Shown here one piece after another: positions 16,448-26,213 of a stretch of 64,000 nt of DNA. Position 1 is the stretch's first letter. Every line of letters begins with the position of its first letter. Under the pieces are notes generated by a model. It saw only the letters and a program-made list of their open reading frames with translations, did not search any database and had not been told where the DNA came from. The DNA is from JAJEBT01 sp965221485 (lineage in GTDB: Bacteria; Pseudomonadota; Alphaproteobacteria; MPNO01; UBA830). The stretch covers positions 2,976,001 through 3,040,000 of the forward strand of contig OZ244893.1 in NCBI GenBank assembly GCA_965221485.1, given 5' to 3'. The position numbers and the translations under genes are program-made.

Positions 16448-18127
16448 TCAGAACAGACCCTGGATCTGGCCCTGATCATCAAGGCGGATGGACTTCGCAG
16501 CCGGTTCACGCGGAAGACCCGGCATCGTCATGATGTCTCCGCAGATCGCAACAACAAACCCGGCACCCGCGGAAAGCCTCACATCGTTGACCACTACCAC
16601 ATGTCCGGAGGGCGCCCCTTTCAGGGAAGCATCGGTCGAAAAACTGTAGGGCGTCTTGGCCATGCAGACCGGGAGGTCGCCATAGCCTTCGTCCTGCCAG
16701 GCATCAAGCTGGTCAGTCACGCGGGCCGAAAAACCGACATCCGACGCATCATAGATGTCCCGCGCGATGACTCTCATCTTTTCGGCCAGCCCCAGTTCAT
16801 CGGGATAGAGCAACTTCAGGTCGGCTGTACCGGATTCCGCGACCCTTACAACCTCCTCGGCCAGGGCTTCTGCACCGGCTGATCCTTCGGCCCAATGGGT
16901 GCATTCCACGACAGGCACACCGATCTCTCCCATGCCCGATCGGATCACCTCGATTTCCGCATTTGTATCACTGTTGAATCGATTGATCGCGACAATTGGC
17001 GGAACGCCGAACCTGGTGATGTTCCGGACATGGCGGCGGAGATTGACCATTCCGGCGGAAACCGCTTCCGGATTTTCGGTCGCAAGGGTGTTGCGTTCAG
17101 CGCCTCCATGGGATTTGAGCGCCCTGACAGAGGCCACAACAACCGCAGCATCCGGCCGCAGGCCGGCTTTCCTGCACTTTATGTTGAAGAATTTCTCGGC
17201 GCCCAGATCCGCGCCAAATCCTGCTTCCGTGACCACATACTCGGACAGTCCGAGCGCGGCGCGGGTCGCCATCAGCGAATTGCATCCGTGGGCAATGTTC
17301 GCAAAGGGACCACCATGGACAAAAGCCGGGTTGTTTTCGAGTGTCTGCACCAGATTGGGCATCAGGGCGTCCTTGAGCAGAACCGCCATTGCACCGTCCG
17401 CCTCAAGGTCACGCGCCGTAACGGCATCGCGGCCGCGCGTACGTCCAACAATGATGTTTCCCAGTCTATGGGACAAATCCGGAAGGGAGCGTGCCAGACA
17501 GAAAATCGCCATGATTTCCGATGCCACCGTAATATCGAACCCCGTCTCTCTGGCGAACCCGTTGGGAACACCGCCAAGACCGGCAACGATACTGCGCAGT
17601 GCCCGGTCATTGATATCCACGACCCGTCGCCAGACCACACGCCGCGAGTCCATGGCCGGCTCGCTGTTCCAATAGATATGGTTGTCCACCAGGGCCGAAA
17701 GCAGATTATGCGCCGCACCGATGGCATGGAGATCCCCCGTGAAGTGGAGATTGATATCTTCCATCGGGACAACCTGCGCGTAGCCACCTCCGGCGGCGCC
17801 CCCCTTGACACCAAAGCAGGGCCCCAGGGACGGTTCGCGGATACAGACAACGGCCCGTTTTCCAATCCGGTTCAGTGCATCTCCCAGTCCTACGGTCGTT
17901 GTTGTCTTGCCTTCTCCGGCCGGGGTCGGCGTGATGGCCGTTACCAGGACCAGTCTCGCCGCAGACCGGTCGTTGATATCATCAAGGAAATCGTAATCGA
18001 TCTTGGCCTTGCTCTTTCCATATGCGTGCAGCGCAGACTCGGGAATCCCGAGTGTTGCACCAATTTCCGAGATGGGCAGCGTCGACGCCTTGCGCGCTAT
18101 GTCAATGTCGCTAAGGTGCGAACTCAT
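16448..18127 (-). CDS. fhs: formate-tetrahydrofolate ligase
   Basis: 559 residues, normal for the family. It makes 10-formyl-THF from formate, ATP and THF in one-carbon metabolism. The ATP-binding loop TPAGEGKTTTTVG lies at about residue 67, followed by VVCIREPSLGPCFGVKGGAAGGGYAQV split across strand and loop (about 94-120), and GNIIVGRTRGRD near 228. AAGGG lies about 10 nt before the ATG. The adjacent MFS carrier could conceivably move a one-carbon or nitrogen compound, but that is only a guess. Confidence 0.97.
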   Translation of the reverse strand: MSSHLSDIDIARKASTLPISEIGATLGIPESALHAYGKSKAKIDYDFLDDINDRSAARLVLVTAITPTPAGEGKTTTTVGLGDALNRIGKRAVVCIREPSLGPCFGVKGGAAGGGYAQVVPMEDINLHFTGDLHAIGAAHNLLSALVDNHIYWNSEPAMDSRRVVWRRVVDINDRALRSIVAGLGGVPNGFARETGFDITVASEIMAIFCLARSLPDLSHRLGNIIVGRTRGRDAVTARDLEADGAMAVLLKDALMPNLVQTLENNPAFVHGGPFANIAHGCNSLMATRAALGLSEYVVTEAGFGADLGAEKFFNIKCRKAGLRPDAAVVVASVRALKSHGGAERNTLATENPEAVSAGMVNLRRHVRNITRFGVPPIVAINRFNSDTNAEIEVIRSGMGEIGVPVVECTHWAEGSAGAEALAEEVVRVAESGTADLKLLYPDELGLAEKMRVIARDIYDASDVGFSARVTDQLDAWQDEGYGDLPVCMAKTPYSFSTDASLKGAPSGHVVVVNDVRLSAGAGFVVAICGDIMTMPGLPREPAAKSIRLDDQGQIQGLF

Positions 18128-18365
18128 GGGCGAGGAACCCTTCTTTCTGGAAAATGGACGGGCGAAACCGCCGGCACCCGATCACGTCTGATTTGTGAGC
18201 CGACCGGGGTGCAGTATCCCGGGACGACCTGATACATTTTGGCGGAAACACGAGGCAGGAACGCTCAATCGATGTCACTTACCCTCTCGCGAGTGAAACT
18301 GCTCGCTGAACAATGCCCGTAACATGATTGTGTCTGCAGCACAACAGCACCCCGGACCGGGGACG

Positions 18366-20651
18366 ATGGCTTTCCTGCGTCTCCGATTGACAGCAGTGAT
18401 ATTGCTCATCATGACAGCGCTTCTTCCTGTCACGCAAGCCCAAGGCCAATCTGCGGGGCCCGACACGCTTCAGGGAAAGGCATCGACCCTCTCCGTCTCG
18501 AGCAACCCCGACATCACGGCCGCCGAGATTGACGATCTGGTTGCAAGGATCGAAAACCCCGAGTCTCGGGAACGACTCATAAGACACCTCCTTGCGCTGA
18601 AGTCGGCAACCACCACCCTGGAAGGAAGCGGAGACGCCACGGGGCCCCGCCCTACACATATCGTCGGCATACTGTCGGAGCGGATCGACAGACTGGGAAA
18701 AGAGCTGGCGGCAGGTATGGCACTGGTTCGCGACCTGTCCCGACTTCCGGACTGGTTGGATGAACAGACAGGACGGCCCGAAGTCCGCGACGCTTTCCTG
18801 AAGTCAGTCTGGCAGTTTCTTCTCCTGTTTCTCGCCTGTCTCCTGCTTGAAATCGGGTCACGACGGGTTCTGTCCCGATCTCGCAGCCAGATTGAAGATC
18901 AGGACACAGTGTCGCGCTGGTCCAGGCTTCCTCTCATGGCTGCACGCACCGTACTCGACCTGTTGCCTGTTATTGTCTTCGCAACCACAGCCTACCTGCT
19001 GCTGTCCGTGATTGAGCCGGTCGACGAGGCGCGTCTGATCGCACTGTCCCTGGTGAACGCCATCGTGATCGCGCGGATCATCCTTTCTGTCGCGCGGATG
19101 TGTTTTGCGCCCAATGCCGGGGGGCTTCGCATCCCGAATATCAGCGATGAGAATGCCAATTATCTGATGCTTTGGGCACGGCGCTTTACCAACATAGGCT
19201 GCTACGGCTTTTTTCTGTCTGAGGCGGCACTGATCCTGGGACTGCCTGCCAGTGGCCATCTTGTCCTGACCCGTGCCGTCGGGTTCCTGTTGGCCCTCCT
19301 TGTCATTATCCTGATCCTGCAAAACAGGCAATTCCTGGATCAGCGCATACGCGGCAACAAGGCAACAGGCCGTCCTGGACTTGCCATCCTGCGCCGCAGT
19401 ATCGGCAGTTGCTGGCACGTGCTTGCAGCCATTTACGTTGCCGTGGTCTATGTCGCCTGGGCGCTGGGGCTCGAAGGTCTCTTCATTCTCAGGACCAGTG
19501 CGCTCACGGCCGCAATTATTGCAGGAGCCTGGCTCCTCATGATCGGCTCGCGGCATCTCCTTGATCGCATGCTCGGCCTCCGGCCCGATCTCCTGGTCCG
19601 GTTTCCGGGCCTTTCGGTCCGCGCCAACCGCTATATCGTCATACTGCAGGTCGTGGTTTCGACCGTCATCTGGCTGCTGGCAGTGCTGTCCATCCTTGAA
19701 ATCTGGGGTATCAACAGCTTTGCCTGGATAGGGTCGGGACTGGGAAGCCGAATGATCGGGAGCTTCCTCTCCAGCGCCATCATTGTTGTGATCGCCGTGG
19801 TCTTCTGGGAAGTGACGAGTTCGCTGATCGAACGTCATCTCAGCACCGAGGATCAGGACGAACGGTCTGTCGGAGCCCGGACCCGAACACTGCTCCCCCT
19901 CGCGCACCGGGCGCTTCTGATCGTCATCGCGACGGTGGCCGGTTTCACCATCCTGTCAGAGATGGGAATCGACATCGGCCCCTTGCTTGCCGGCGCCGGT
20001 GTTCTCGGCCTTGCCGTAGGCTTTGGTTCCCAGACCCTTGTCAAGGATATCGTCACCGGGGTTTTCATACTCGCAGAGGATCAGTTCAGTGTCGGCGATG
20101 TCATAACGGTCAGCGGCACCACCGGCGTTGTCGAACAGGTAACCATCAGAACCATCAGGATCCGGGACCTTTCAGGAAACGTCCATATCATCCCTTACAG
20201 CGCTGTATCCGAAGTCGAGAATCTTACTCTCGAATTCTCACGTTACGTGTTCGACATCGGAGTGGGGTACAGCGAGGATGTGGACCATGTCATGGATGTT
20301 GTCGCTGAACTTGGCGAGGAGATGTATGCCGATCCCGTGTGGGGGGAACATATCCAGAGTCCCCTGGAAATCATGGGTTTGCAGGAGATGGCCGATTCCG
20401 CCATCGTGATTCGGGCGCGCTTTCAGACAGACCCGGGATATCAATGGCAGACCGGTCGCGAATTCAACCGCCGTATCAAGAAGAAGTTCGATGAACTGGG
20501 GATCGAAATTCCGTTCCCGCATCGGACGATATATTTCGGCGAGGCGGACAGGGACGAGGAAGGATCATCACAACCCTTGACGGCGCGCCGGGATATTGCC
20601 CGTCCATCGACAAGCCTGGCCCTTGACGACAGCGGAAGCGCAGATCCCTGA
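18366..20651 (+). CDS. mechanosensitive ion channel, MscS family, large form
   Basis: 761 residues from the ATG at 18366 (an earlier ATG at 18324 adds 14 unlikely residues before the signal sequence). The signal peptide (MAFLRLRLTAVILL to about QAQGQ) is followed by a periplasmic region with predicted coiled segments, about ten membrane helices, and the MscS core: pore helix LLAGAGVLGLAVGFGSQTLV then DIVTGVFILAEDQFSVGD (about 545-590), and the cytoplasmic beta domain with NVHIIPYSAVSEVENLT. The size and layout resemble YbdG/YnaI/MscK-type channels that release solutes on hypo-osmotic shock. Confidence 0.93.
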   Translation: MAFLRLRLTAVILLIMTALLPVTQAQGQSAGPDTLQGKASTLSVSSNPDITAAEIDDLVARIENPESRERLIRHLLALKSATTTLEGSGDATGPRPTHIVGILSERIDRLGKELAAGMALVRDLSRLPDWLDEQTGRPEVRDAFLKSVWQFLLLFLACLLLEIGSRRVLSRSRSQIEDQDTVSRWSRLPLMAARTVLDLLPVIVFATTAYLLLSVIEPVDEARLIALSLVNAIVIARIILSVARMCFAPNAGGLRIPNISDENANYLMLWARRFTNIGCYGFFLSEAALILGLPASGHLVLTRAVGFLLALLVIILILQNRQFLDQRIRGNKATGRPGLAILRRSIGSCWHVLAAIYVAVVYVAWALGLEGLFILRTSALTAAIIAGAWLLMIGSRHLLDRMLGLRPDLLVRFPGLSVRANRYIVILQVVVSTVIWLLAVLSILEIWGINSFAWIGSGLGSRMIGSFLSSAIIVVIAVVFWEVTSSLIERHLSTEDQDERSVGARTRTLLPLAHRALLIVIATVAGFTILSEMGIDIGPLLAGAGVLGLAVGFGSQTLVKDIVTGVFILAEDQFSVGDVITVSGTTGVVEQVTIRTIRIRDLSGNVHIIPYSAVSEVENLTLEFSRYVFDIGVGYSEDVDHVMDVVAELGEEMYADPVWGEHIQSPLEIMGLQEMADSAIVIRARFQTDPGYQWQTGREFNRRIKKKFDELGIEIPFPHRTIYFGEADRDEEGSSQPLTARRDIARPSTSLALDDSGSADP

Positions 20652-20817
20652 TCCGGGCCTTGCCCTACACAGGCCTTCAGGGAACCGCCCATAGTCAGCT
20701 GGCTGTCAGGCCCGGACCCGGGGGTCTGCGCGATCGGCCTATTGACGCAGCGGACTTGCCGCAGGCCTTTCCGTACCGACCACAAGGGGATGCGGGAAGG
20801 CGAAACGTCCCTTGCGC

Positions 20818-21189
20818 TTACTCTGCCGCGTCAAGAATGTCTTGCGGGGTCGCCGACACGATCTCGGCATATTTGGGCACGAAGGCGCCCTTGTCGAGAT
20901 CCTGAATGTAATGAACAAACTCGGGTGCCATGGCCTGGACCTCCTTCAGGATTCTACGGTGCTCCTCGATGTCCGACCATTCGGCGATAAGGTAAAAGTG
21001 GTCGGGATCCTCCACGTCCTGGAGCATTACACCATCCTTCACCTGCGCCGGCGACCTGTGCATGGGGTTGGTTTCGGAATAGTCGAATTCCTCGAACTTT
21101 CTGAGGAATTCGGAGCCGGTCCCGGCTTTCACACGAAAGTCATAGATGTGGAAATAGTTTCCTTTTGTTGCCAAAGGCTCCTGTGCCAT
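20818..21189 (-). CDS. antibiotic-biosynthesis-monooxygenase (ABM)-like small protein
   Basis: 123 residues from ATG 21189 (GGGAG eight nt upstream; a GTG at 21204 is the alternative). A dimeric alpha-beta barrel pattern is visible: NYFHIYDFRVKAG, FEEFDY, MLQDVEDPDHFYLIAEWSD. Such ABM proteins include heme oxygenases, quinol monooxygenases and stress dimers. Here it follows the ring-hydroxylating oxygenase beta subunit by about 35 bp and is probably in the same operon, so a role in handling an aromatic or quinol intermediate is plausible but unproven. Confidence 0.75.
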   Translation of the reverse strand: MAQEPLATKGNYFHIYDFRVKAGTGSEFLRKFEEFDYSETNPMHRSPAQVKDGVMLQDVEDPDHFYLIAEWSDIEEHRRILKEVQAMAPEFVHYIQDLDKGAFVPKYAEIVSATPQDILDAAE

Positions 21190-21224
21190 CCTGATTTCTC
21201 CCACCTGTATCCGGATCCCGGCGG

Positions 21225-21725
21225 TCAGACCGGGAACACCATGCAGTTGTCAACCATCACGCTGTCATACACGCATTTTCGCTGCCGGAGCAGAAGATCA
21301 TCGCCGTCCCGAATGAACAGGTCGTGATACTTGCCGACCTGCTGCACCCGGGTCGGCTCTTCGATCCGGGTTTCAAAAAGTTGATAATTGGCCTCCGCTC
21401 TCACATGGTGTTGGTCAAAGGAATGAACGCGGGTATTGGTGACGGACAGCTGAAGATATCGTGGCACATACATCTCGGTGTTGAGGATTGCGAATGCGCG
21501 ATCCCGCAGCATGTCCTTGCCTTCGCAATAGATCAGACCGAGCGGTAACCCGTCTTCTTCATTGTCTCGTGCAATCACATGATACACGGCATCGTCCGTG
21601 AAGAACGCAACCCACCGTTCCAGATCGAAGCGATCGAGAGCGGCGGCATAGTCCGAATGAAAGTCCTCAACTGCCAGCCGGACCTCCTGTCGACGCACCC
21701 TGATGCTGTCCGGCAAAGTCTTCAC
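21225..21725 (-). CDS. aromatic-ring-hydroxylating dioxygenase, beta subunit
   Basis: 166 residues with the SnoaL/NTF2-like cone fold of Rieske oxygenase small subunits: EDFHSDYAAALDRFDLERWVAFF-type N-terminal helices (split at about residues 20-42), then alternating strands ending RQRKCVYDSVMVDN. It has a structural role in the alpha3beta3 hexamer. The GTG start overlaps the alpha-subunit stop (GTGA), indicating translational coupling. Confidence 0.88.
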   Translation of the reverse strand: MKTLPDSIRVRRQEVRLAVEDFHSDYAAALDRFDLERWVAFFTDDAVYHVIARDNEEDGLPLGLIYCEGKDMLRDRAFAILNTEMYVPRYLQLSVTNTRVHSFDQHHVRAEANYQLFETRIEEPTRVQQVGKYHDLFIRDGDDLLLRQRKCVYDSVMVDNCMVFPV

Positions 21726-22999
21726 AAATTCAGTTCCATCACGTCCCGGTAATAGCGGTACATTCCGCGGATCGCCCGTTCCGTGATCATGGTATCCACG
21801 GGTTCGTCATCACTTCCAAGAAGAGCCAGACCTGCCGACGGCACGGACGAGCGAACGCCTCGCTGGAGCAATCCAAGGGCTTCGTTGTCCTCAATGCCGA
21901 GAAAACCGGCCGGACCGAAGATATTGTTTTGACGCAGGCGGTGGCGAACCATTTCGTCATCATCTTCGCTTCGCCCGAAAACCTGCCAGATCATAAGGAA
22001 TTGATCGGGTCCCCGGGGAACCAGAAGCCGGGTGTTCAGAATATTGGTCTGGCGCAGCGCCGTCAGTGTCGGAAATATCGTCAGAACCGAAGCCGACCAG
22101 TCCGAATTGAACTCCCGGACGAATTCCAGCACGCGGGGATCGTTCAGTTCCATGGACTTGCGGAACGCGCGCATATCCTTCTCTTCGTCTACCGAGAGAT
22201 CGGGGCGCCCCTCGGGCCGACGCGTGAGCAGACCGCCATGGCGCCCATGGCTGTCGGTCGGAATGCAGGTCTCATTACTGGTCACGAACAACCCGAACGT
22301 TGTGAGATAGGTGTGCAGAAGGGTCGCGTGATAGGGATCCTTGAGATTTTCCTGATAAAGCTTCCAGTTGCTGTGAACGAGGTTGCGGTGCACCCCGAGC
22401 AGTTTCATTTCGCCGCCATCAAACGTGGCATCAAACTCCGCGAGGATTTCGGGCCCGAGATAGTCCTCGATGGTCTCGACATCGTCACTGGCCGTCGCGA
22501 AGATCACGCCCCCGCGGCGTGCCACCCGATACTTTCTCAATCCGTGTTCGCGCAGATCGAAATTCCGGGGAAGACCGCCCCGGCCCTTGACACCGCGACG
22601 GAACGGTACCGCGACCAGATCGCCTTTCAGGGAATAGGTCCAGTTATGATAGGGACAGATGAAACGGTCGGTATTCCCCCGGTATCGCAGGCAGAACTCG
22701 GCTCCGCGATGCACGCAGCGGTTTTCATAGACATGAATTTCGCCATCTTCATCCCGGGCAACGACAACCGGAAACGGCCCTACATAAGAACGAAAATAGT
22801 CACCGGGTCCCGGGGCCTCGCAGTCGAGGCCGACATAATTCCAGTGACGCCCGAGAAAAATTCGCTCCTTTTCCCGCTCATAGATCTCCGGATCCGTGTA
22901 GATCCAGTCGGGGATGCGTGTCAGATCATCCGGCCACCGGCGCGATGCTGCGAGCCGGCTCACGCCATCCTCGCCGATGCATCCGATCCCTGGTTGCAA
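21722..22999 (-). CDS. aromatic-ring-hydroxylating dioxygenase, alpha subunit
   Basis: 425 residues. Rieske [2Fe-2S] motif: C95-x-H97 (RCVHRG) and C115-x2-H118 (CPYHNW). The catalytic mononuclear iron motif is DPYHATLLH (about 215-225), with the Asp bridging residue before the two His. These enzymes dihydroxylate or demethylate aromatic substrates using electrons from a ferredoxin/reductase, neither of which is encoded nearby. TTG is the likely start, with AGGAGG five nt before it (23005-23010). The substrate is unknown; the subgroup resembles benzoate/anthranilate or salicylate-type large subunits. Confidence 0.92.
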   Translation of the reverse strand: MQPGIGCIGEDGVSRLAASRRWPDDLTRIPDWIYTDPEIYEREKERIFLGRHWNYVGLDCEAPGPGDYFRSYVGPFPVVVARDEDGEIHVYENRCVHRGAEFCLRYRGNTDRFICPYHNWTYSLKGDLVAVPFRRGVKGRGGLPRNFDLREHGLRKYRVARRGGVIFATASDDVETIEDYLGPEILAEFDATFDGGEMKLLGVHRNLVHSNWKLYQENLKDPYHATLLHTYLTTFGLFVTSNETCIPTDSHGRHGGLLTRRPEGRPDLSVDEEKDMRAFRKSMELNDPRVLEFVREFNSDWSASVLTIFPTLTALRQTNILNTRLLVPRGPDQFLMIWQVFGRSEDDDEMVRHRLRQNNIFGPAGFLGIEDNEALGLLQRGVRSSVPSAGLALLGSDDEPVDTMITERAIRGMYRYYRDVMELNL

Positions 23000-23408
23000 T
23001 TTGTCCTCCTCTCGCGAACCGGGTTCTCAACTGGACCCGCCAATGATGGGTCCCGCCTTCCACATCGACAAACTAGCAGATTTCCAGCAGTCATTGGAGA
23101 CGCCGGCGCCGGCTGGATGACTGTTGCTTGGGACAAGCGTTTGCAGCATTCAGATCTGGCCATCAACCTGGCGGCCTCCCGTTACGGCAAGCCAGCGTCC
23201 GGAGCCGAACCGGCTCTCGGCCCGACCCTGTTCGACGCCGCAGCAAGGCCACTCCTGCGCTGCGGTACCAACGATTGTTTCGCTGTCTTGCATGTTCACA
23301 TGACCGTTTTCTGACGCATCAATTGACAGGCGGAAGCGGCGTCAACATACTCGCCGTCTTTCGGTCCACCAGACATTGATATTCAGCAATCCATTCGGGA
23401 GAGTCTCT
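23000..23408. other. divergent intergenic region, ring-hydroxylating oxygenase / argD
   Basis: About 410 bp between divergent operons. The right part holds an argD promoter (entered separately). On the left only the strong ribosome binding site of the oxygenase is clear. No regulator gene or obvious operator palindrome was seen. Confidence 0.5.
23323..23351 (+). promoter_or_regulatory. promoter of argD-argF
   Basis: TTGACA (23323-23328, consensus) and CATACT (23346-23351) are separated by 17 nt, about 50 nt upstream of the argD start region. Confidence 0.5.
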
Positions 23409-24593
23409 GTGAACATGCCGGCGATCGAGGCTGTCATGCCATCATACAATCGAGCCGATATCGCGTTTGAACGAGGCGACGGCGTCTATCTGTTCACAGA
23501 AGACGGGCGGCGCTTTCTGGACTTCTGCGCCGGTGTCGCCGTTGTTTCCCTGGGGCACAATCACCCGGCCCTCACAGAGGCGCTGCAGTCGCAGTCTTCC
23601 AGAGTCTGGCACACGTCGAACCTCTATCGCATACCCGCCCAGGAACAGCTGGCAAGGCGGCTGGTTGCCAATTCGTTCGCGGATACCGTGTTCTTTTGCA
23701 ACTCGGGCGCGGAGGCTATGGAAACCAGTATCAAGCTGGTCCGCAAGTATCACGCTGCATGCGGTCAACCCGAACGATATCGCCTGATTTCCTTCAACGG
23801 CAGTTTCCATGGCCGGACCCTCGCGACAATTTCTGCCGGAAGCAGCGCTGCGCATCGGCAGGGTTTTGGACCTGCGGTTGACGGATTCGACCATGTTGCC
23901 TATGGCAACATGAACGAGGTGCGGGCTGCCGTCAGCAGTGAGACAGCAGGTATCATGGTCGAGGTGATCCAGGGAGAAGGAGGCATCCGTCCGGCCGATC
24001 CCGACTTTCTCCAGGATCTCAGAGCACTGTGCGATGAACAGGATCTGCTTCTCCTTATTGACGAAGTCCAGACGGGCATGGGGCGGACAGGCCGACTGTG
24101 GGGACATGAATGGTCGGGCATCAGGCCCGATGTCATGGCGCTCGCCAAGGGCCTCGGGGGCGGCTTCCCGATCGGCGCCTGCCTCGCTACGGGCGAAGCA
24201 GCCAAGGGCATTACTGCCGGCACCCATGGCAGCACATTCGGAGGAAATCCTCTGGCATCGGCGGTTGCGAACGCGGTCCTCGACGTGATGCTGGAAGAAG
24301 ATTTCCTGCCCCGGGTCACCGCCATGGGAGCCTTGCTGCAAAAGGAAATGCAGGCCGTAACGACGCGCCATCCCGACGTGATCGAGGAAACCCGGGGTCT
24401 GGGGCTGATGTTCGGAATCAAGTGCAGGATTCCCAATGTGGATCTCGCGGCCTGTGCATTCGAACGCGGCTTGCTGACGGTTCTCGCCGGCGACAACGTG
24501 GTTCGACTTCTGCCGCCGCTGGTCAGCCGTGAAGAGCATATCCGCGAAGCTGTGACGATCATTGAGGAGAGCTGCGCGGAACTTGGCGAATGA
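23409..24593 (+). CDS. argD: acetylornithine aminotransferase
   Basis: 394 residues from GTG 23409 (GGGAGAG five nt upstream; ATG 23415 is an alternative). Class III PLP enzyme converting N-acetylglutamate semialdehyde to N-acetylornithine; it may also serve lysine or succinylornithine reactions. Motifs: FCNSGAEAMETSIKLVRKY (about 100-118), SFHGRTLATISAG, LLLIDEVQTGMGRTG (about 217) and the PLP lysine in ALAKGLGGGFPIGA (about 246). It overlaps argF by 4 nt (ATGA), so the pair is coupled. The argD-argF order is common in alphaproteobacteria. Confidence 0.93.
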   Translation: MNMPAIEAVMPSYNRADIAFERGDGVYLFTEDGRRFLDFCAGVAVVSLGHNHPALTEALQSQSSRVWHTSNLYRIPAQEQLARRLVANSFADTVFFCNSGAEAMETSIKLVRKYHAACGQPERYRLISFNGSFHGRTLATISAGSSAAHRQGFGPAVDGFDHVAYGNMNEVRAAVSSETAGIMVEVIQGEGGIRPADPDFLQDLRALCDEQDLLLLIDEVQTGMGRTGRLWGHEWSGIRPDVMALAKGLGGGFPIGACLATGEAAKGITAGTHGSTFGGNPLASAVANAVLDVMLEEDFLPRVTAMGALLQKEMQAVTTRHPDVIEETRGLGLMFGIKCRIPNVDLAACAFERGLLTVLAGDNVVRLLPPLVSREEHIREAVTIIEESCAELGE

Positions 24594-25504
24594 ACGACGG
24601 CCCCCGCCATTTTCTCGACCTGACAGAAATTGACGAAGCAGCGCTGCGGCAAATTCTGAAACAGGCGGCCGGATACAAAACTGCCGGGCATACCAGGGAC
24701 GGTCCGAGGCCATTGACAGGACGCACCCTCGCCATGATTTTCGAAAAGCCGTCAACGCGGACGCGTGTGTCTTTCGAAGTCGCAATGAAGCAGCTGGGTG
24801 GAAATACGGTCGTTCTCTCCATGAACGAAATGCAGATCGGCCGGGGCGAAACCCTGGCGGATACGGCCCGCGTCCTGTCGCGCTACGTAGACGGCATCAT
24901 GATACGCGCCAACAGCGACACGACCGTGCGTGAACTGACCACCCACGCCGGAGTACCTGTCATCAACGGCCTGACCGATCGGTCCCACCCCTGTCAGTTG
25001 ATGGCCGACATCATGACGTTCGAGGAGCATCGGGGCTGCATCCGCGGCAAGCACATCGCCTGGTGCGGCGACGGCAACAACATGGCGAGGACATGGATCG
25101 ATGCGGCCGCCCGTTTTCGCTTTGAAATTCACCTCGCATGCCCGCCTGAACTGGCGCCACCCGGGGACATCGTCGATCGCGCGAGAAACGAGGGCGCAAA
25201 GGTTCATCTGACCCGGGATCCCGGCAAGGCCGTGACGGGCGCAGACTGTGTGGTCACCGACACCTGGGTTTCCATGGGAGACAGGCAGGCTGAGAAACGC
25301 CGACAGCTTCTCGCACCCTACCGGGTGGATGAAGCGCTCATGTCCCTGGCCGGGACTGATGCCGTTTTCATGCATTGCCTGCCCGCCCATCGCGGTGAGG
25401 AAGTCGTTGACTCGATCATGGATGGCCCCCATTCGCTCGTCTGGGACGAAGCAGAAAACAGATTGCATGTTCAGAAGGCGATACTGGCATGGTGCCTGAC
25501 GTAA
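24590..25504 (+). CDS. argF: ornithine carbamoyltransferase
   Basis: 304 residues. Forms citrulline from ornithine and carbamoyl phosphate. Carbamoyl-phosphate loop EKPSTRTRVSFE (about 46-57), then DRSHPCQLMADI (about 130), and the ornithine-binding C-terminal motif FMHCLPAHRGEEV (about 260). All signature residues are intact and the length is standard. Confidence 0.97.
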   Translation: MNDGPRHFLDLTEIDEAALRQILKQAAGYKTAGHTRDGPRPLTGRTLAMIFEKPSTRTRVSFEVAMKQLGGNTVVLSMNEMQIGRGETLADTARVLSRYVDGIMIRANSDTTVRELTTHAGVPVINGLTDRSHPCQLMADIMTFEEHRGCIRGKHIAWCGDGNNMARTWIDAAARFRFEIHLACPPELAPPGDIVDRARNEGAKVHLTRDPGKAVTGADCVVTDTWVSMGDRQAEKRRQLLAPYRVDEALMSLAGTDAVFMHCLPAHRGEEVVDSIMDGPHSLVWDEAENRLHVQKAILAWCLT

Positions 25505-25521
25505 TCCGGAGGGCTCTGGCG

Positions 25522-26106
25522 ATGCGCCTCAGGTCCGGTTTCATACTTCTTGTTTCCTGTGTCCTGTCTGCGTGCACAACCTCGCCGACGAGTTCTGTTT
25601 TCCCCGATATCACGTTTGCGCACTTGCCTGCGATGAATCTGAACGTGGCCGAGGTGGAAATCGTCGATCGCTATCAGCTGCCTGCAGATCCTCCCAATGT
25701 CGAGCACCTGTTTCCGATCTCTCTCAGCACCACCGCATTGGAATGGGGCCGCCACAGGTTGCACCCCGTGGGGCAAAATGGCCGGGTCAGGGTTACTCTC
25801 CACCGCGCAAGCGTCAGTGAGGTCCCGCTGCCCAAGACCGGAGGTGTGAAAGGAGTGTTTACCATTGACCAGTCCGAAAGATATGACGGGGTACTGGAAA
25901 TGTCGGTCGAGATCATCAATGCAGACGACCAGGTCGTCGTAACCGTCGCATCGACCGCAAAGCACTCGCGTTCCATTTCGGAAATCGCATCGCCCAGCGA
26001 TCGTCAGAAACTCTGGTTTGGCATGACCGACACGTTGGTATCGGACATGAACCGGTCCCTCGAAAGCCAGATCCGGACACACATGTCCGACTGGCTTGCA
26101 AACTGA
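25522..26106 (+). CDS. predicted outer-membrane or periplasmic lipoprotein, unknown function
   Basis: 194 residues from ATG 25522, which has GGAGGG eight nt upstream; an ATG at 25489 overlaps argF and is less likely. A lipoprotein signal (basic MRLR, hydrophobic core, lipobox LSAC with Cys18) is clear. The rest is mostly beta-strand-like with conserved-looking EVEIVDRYQLP near the N terminus and no catalytic motif I recognise. It resembles uncharacterised alphaproteobacterial lipoproteins. It lies 17 bp after argF; a functional link to arginine synthesis is not evident. Confidence 0.72.
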   Translation: MRLRSGFILLVSCVLSACTTSPTSSVFPDITFAHLPAMNLNVAEVEIVDRYQLPADPPNVEHLFPISLSTTALEWGRHRLHPVGQNGRVRVTLHRASVSEVPLPKTGGVKGVFTIDQSERYDGVLEMSVEIINADDQVVVTVASTAKHSRSISEIASPSDRQKLWFGMTDTLVSDMNRSLESQIRTHMSDWLAN

Positions 26107-26213
26107 GATGTCCATGGAGACCATCTCCGGACCGGGGCCGGAAAGCGGGACCCGTTCCCGTGAGAGCGACCGGAGGCCTGCTGCGCTCCTTCCCGCCGGG
26201 GCGTACCGCGAAC

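Noticed and set aside
16895..18232. 445-codon plus-strand frame over fhs
   Set aside because: Antisense to a highly conserved enzyme; composition biased to Arg/His/Gly with no motif.
18858..19907. 349-codon minus-strand frame inside the MscS gene
   Set aside because: Highly charged Asp/Gln/Arg-rich shadow translation without a fold or ribosome binding site.
21929..23314. 461-codon plus-strand frame over the oxygenase alpha subunit
   Set aside because: The opposite strand carries a Rieske protein with all ligands; this frame is a shadow.
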